This document shows, in pieces, positions 6,252 through 6,260 of a stretch of DNA of 6,260 nt. The position numbers and the translations under genes were made by a program. The stretch is from Gammaproteobacteria bacterium (GTDB lineage: Bacteria > Pseudomonadota > Gammaproteobacteria > Xanthomonadales > Xanthomonadaceae): assembly GCA_024642445.1 (NCBI GenBank), contig JAHEBG010000076.1, positions 1 through 6,260 on the forward strand. The letters are read 5' to 3'. The notes under the pieces are model-generated. The model did not search any database and was not told where the DNA came from. It saw only the letters and a program-made list of their open reading frames with translations. Every line of letters starts with the position of its first letter. Positions within the stretch are counted from its first letter, which is position 1.

Positions 6252-6260
6252 CGCGCTGCA

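Noticed and set aside
1..6260. Mobile element, CRISPR, tRNA or phage signals
   Set aside because: I found no repeat array, terminal inverted repeats, transposase or integrase motifs, or tRNA cloverleaf; the genes are housekeeping-like and compositionally even by eye.

Overview
The window reads as an ordinary chromosomal segment of a Gram-negative bacterium, most likely a gammaproteobacterium. TrkA and TrkH are the separate-subunit proteobacterial type and align along their whole length with the Escherichia coli proteins as I remember them. Two small proteins carry Sec signal peptides, which fits a periplasm. The partial glycosyltransferase and the small secreted proteins remind me of Xanthomonadales/Lysobacterales relatives, but that placement is a low-confidence impression. 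Base composition looks moderately GC-rich and even. I see no insertion sequence, phage gene, CRISPR array, tRNA, rRNA or other sign of recent transfer.

Layout: (1) 1-624, plus strand: the C-terminal part of a membrane glycosyltransferase of the GT39/ArnT-like type, cut by the window edge. (2) 691-3521, plus strand: trkA and trkH, a complete low-affinity potassium uptake system, with trkH starting inside the end of trkA. (3) 3564-4284, plus strand: a 70-residue helical cytosolic protein and a 172-residue exported protein whose genes overlap by 11 bases, 42 bases after trkH and probably in the same transcript. (4) 4295-6251, minus strand: a three-domain bacterial PH (YdbT-like) membrane protein followed 40 bases downstream by a 138-residue exported four-cysteine protein. 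The two gene groups converge with only 10 bases between their stop codons.

Working together: TrkH forms the potassium-conducting membrane subunit and TrkA the nucleotide-binding cytosolic gating ring, so this pair is functionally clear. The two small genes behind trkH have no assigned function and might only share its transcript. The YdbT-like protein normally works beside a short single-PH-domain partner (YdbS-like), which would be expected just beyond base 6251.

Coding is dense: no gap exceeds about 66 bases, so there is little room for regulatory sites. The least described material is the trio of small proteins: the standalone helical protein, the exported protein with an apparent internal duplication, and the four-cysteine exported protein. 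I do not see convincing evidence for a new multi-gene system.
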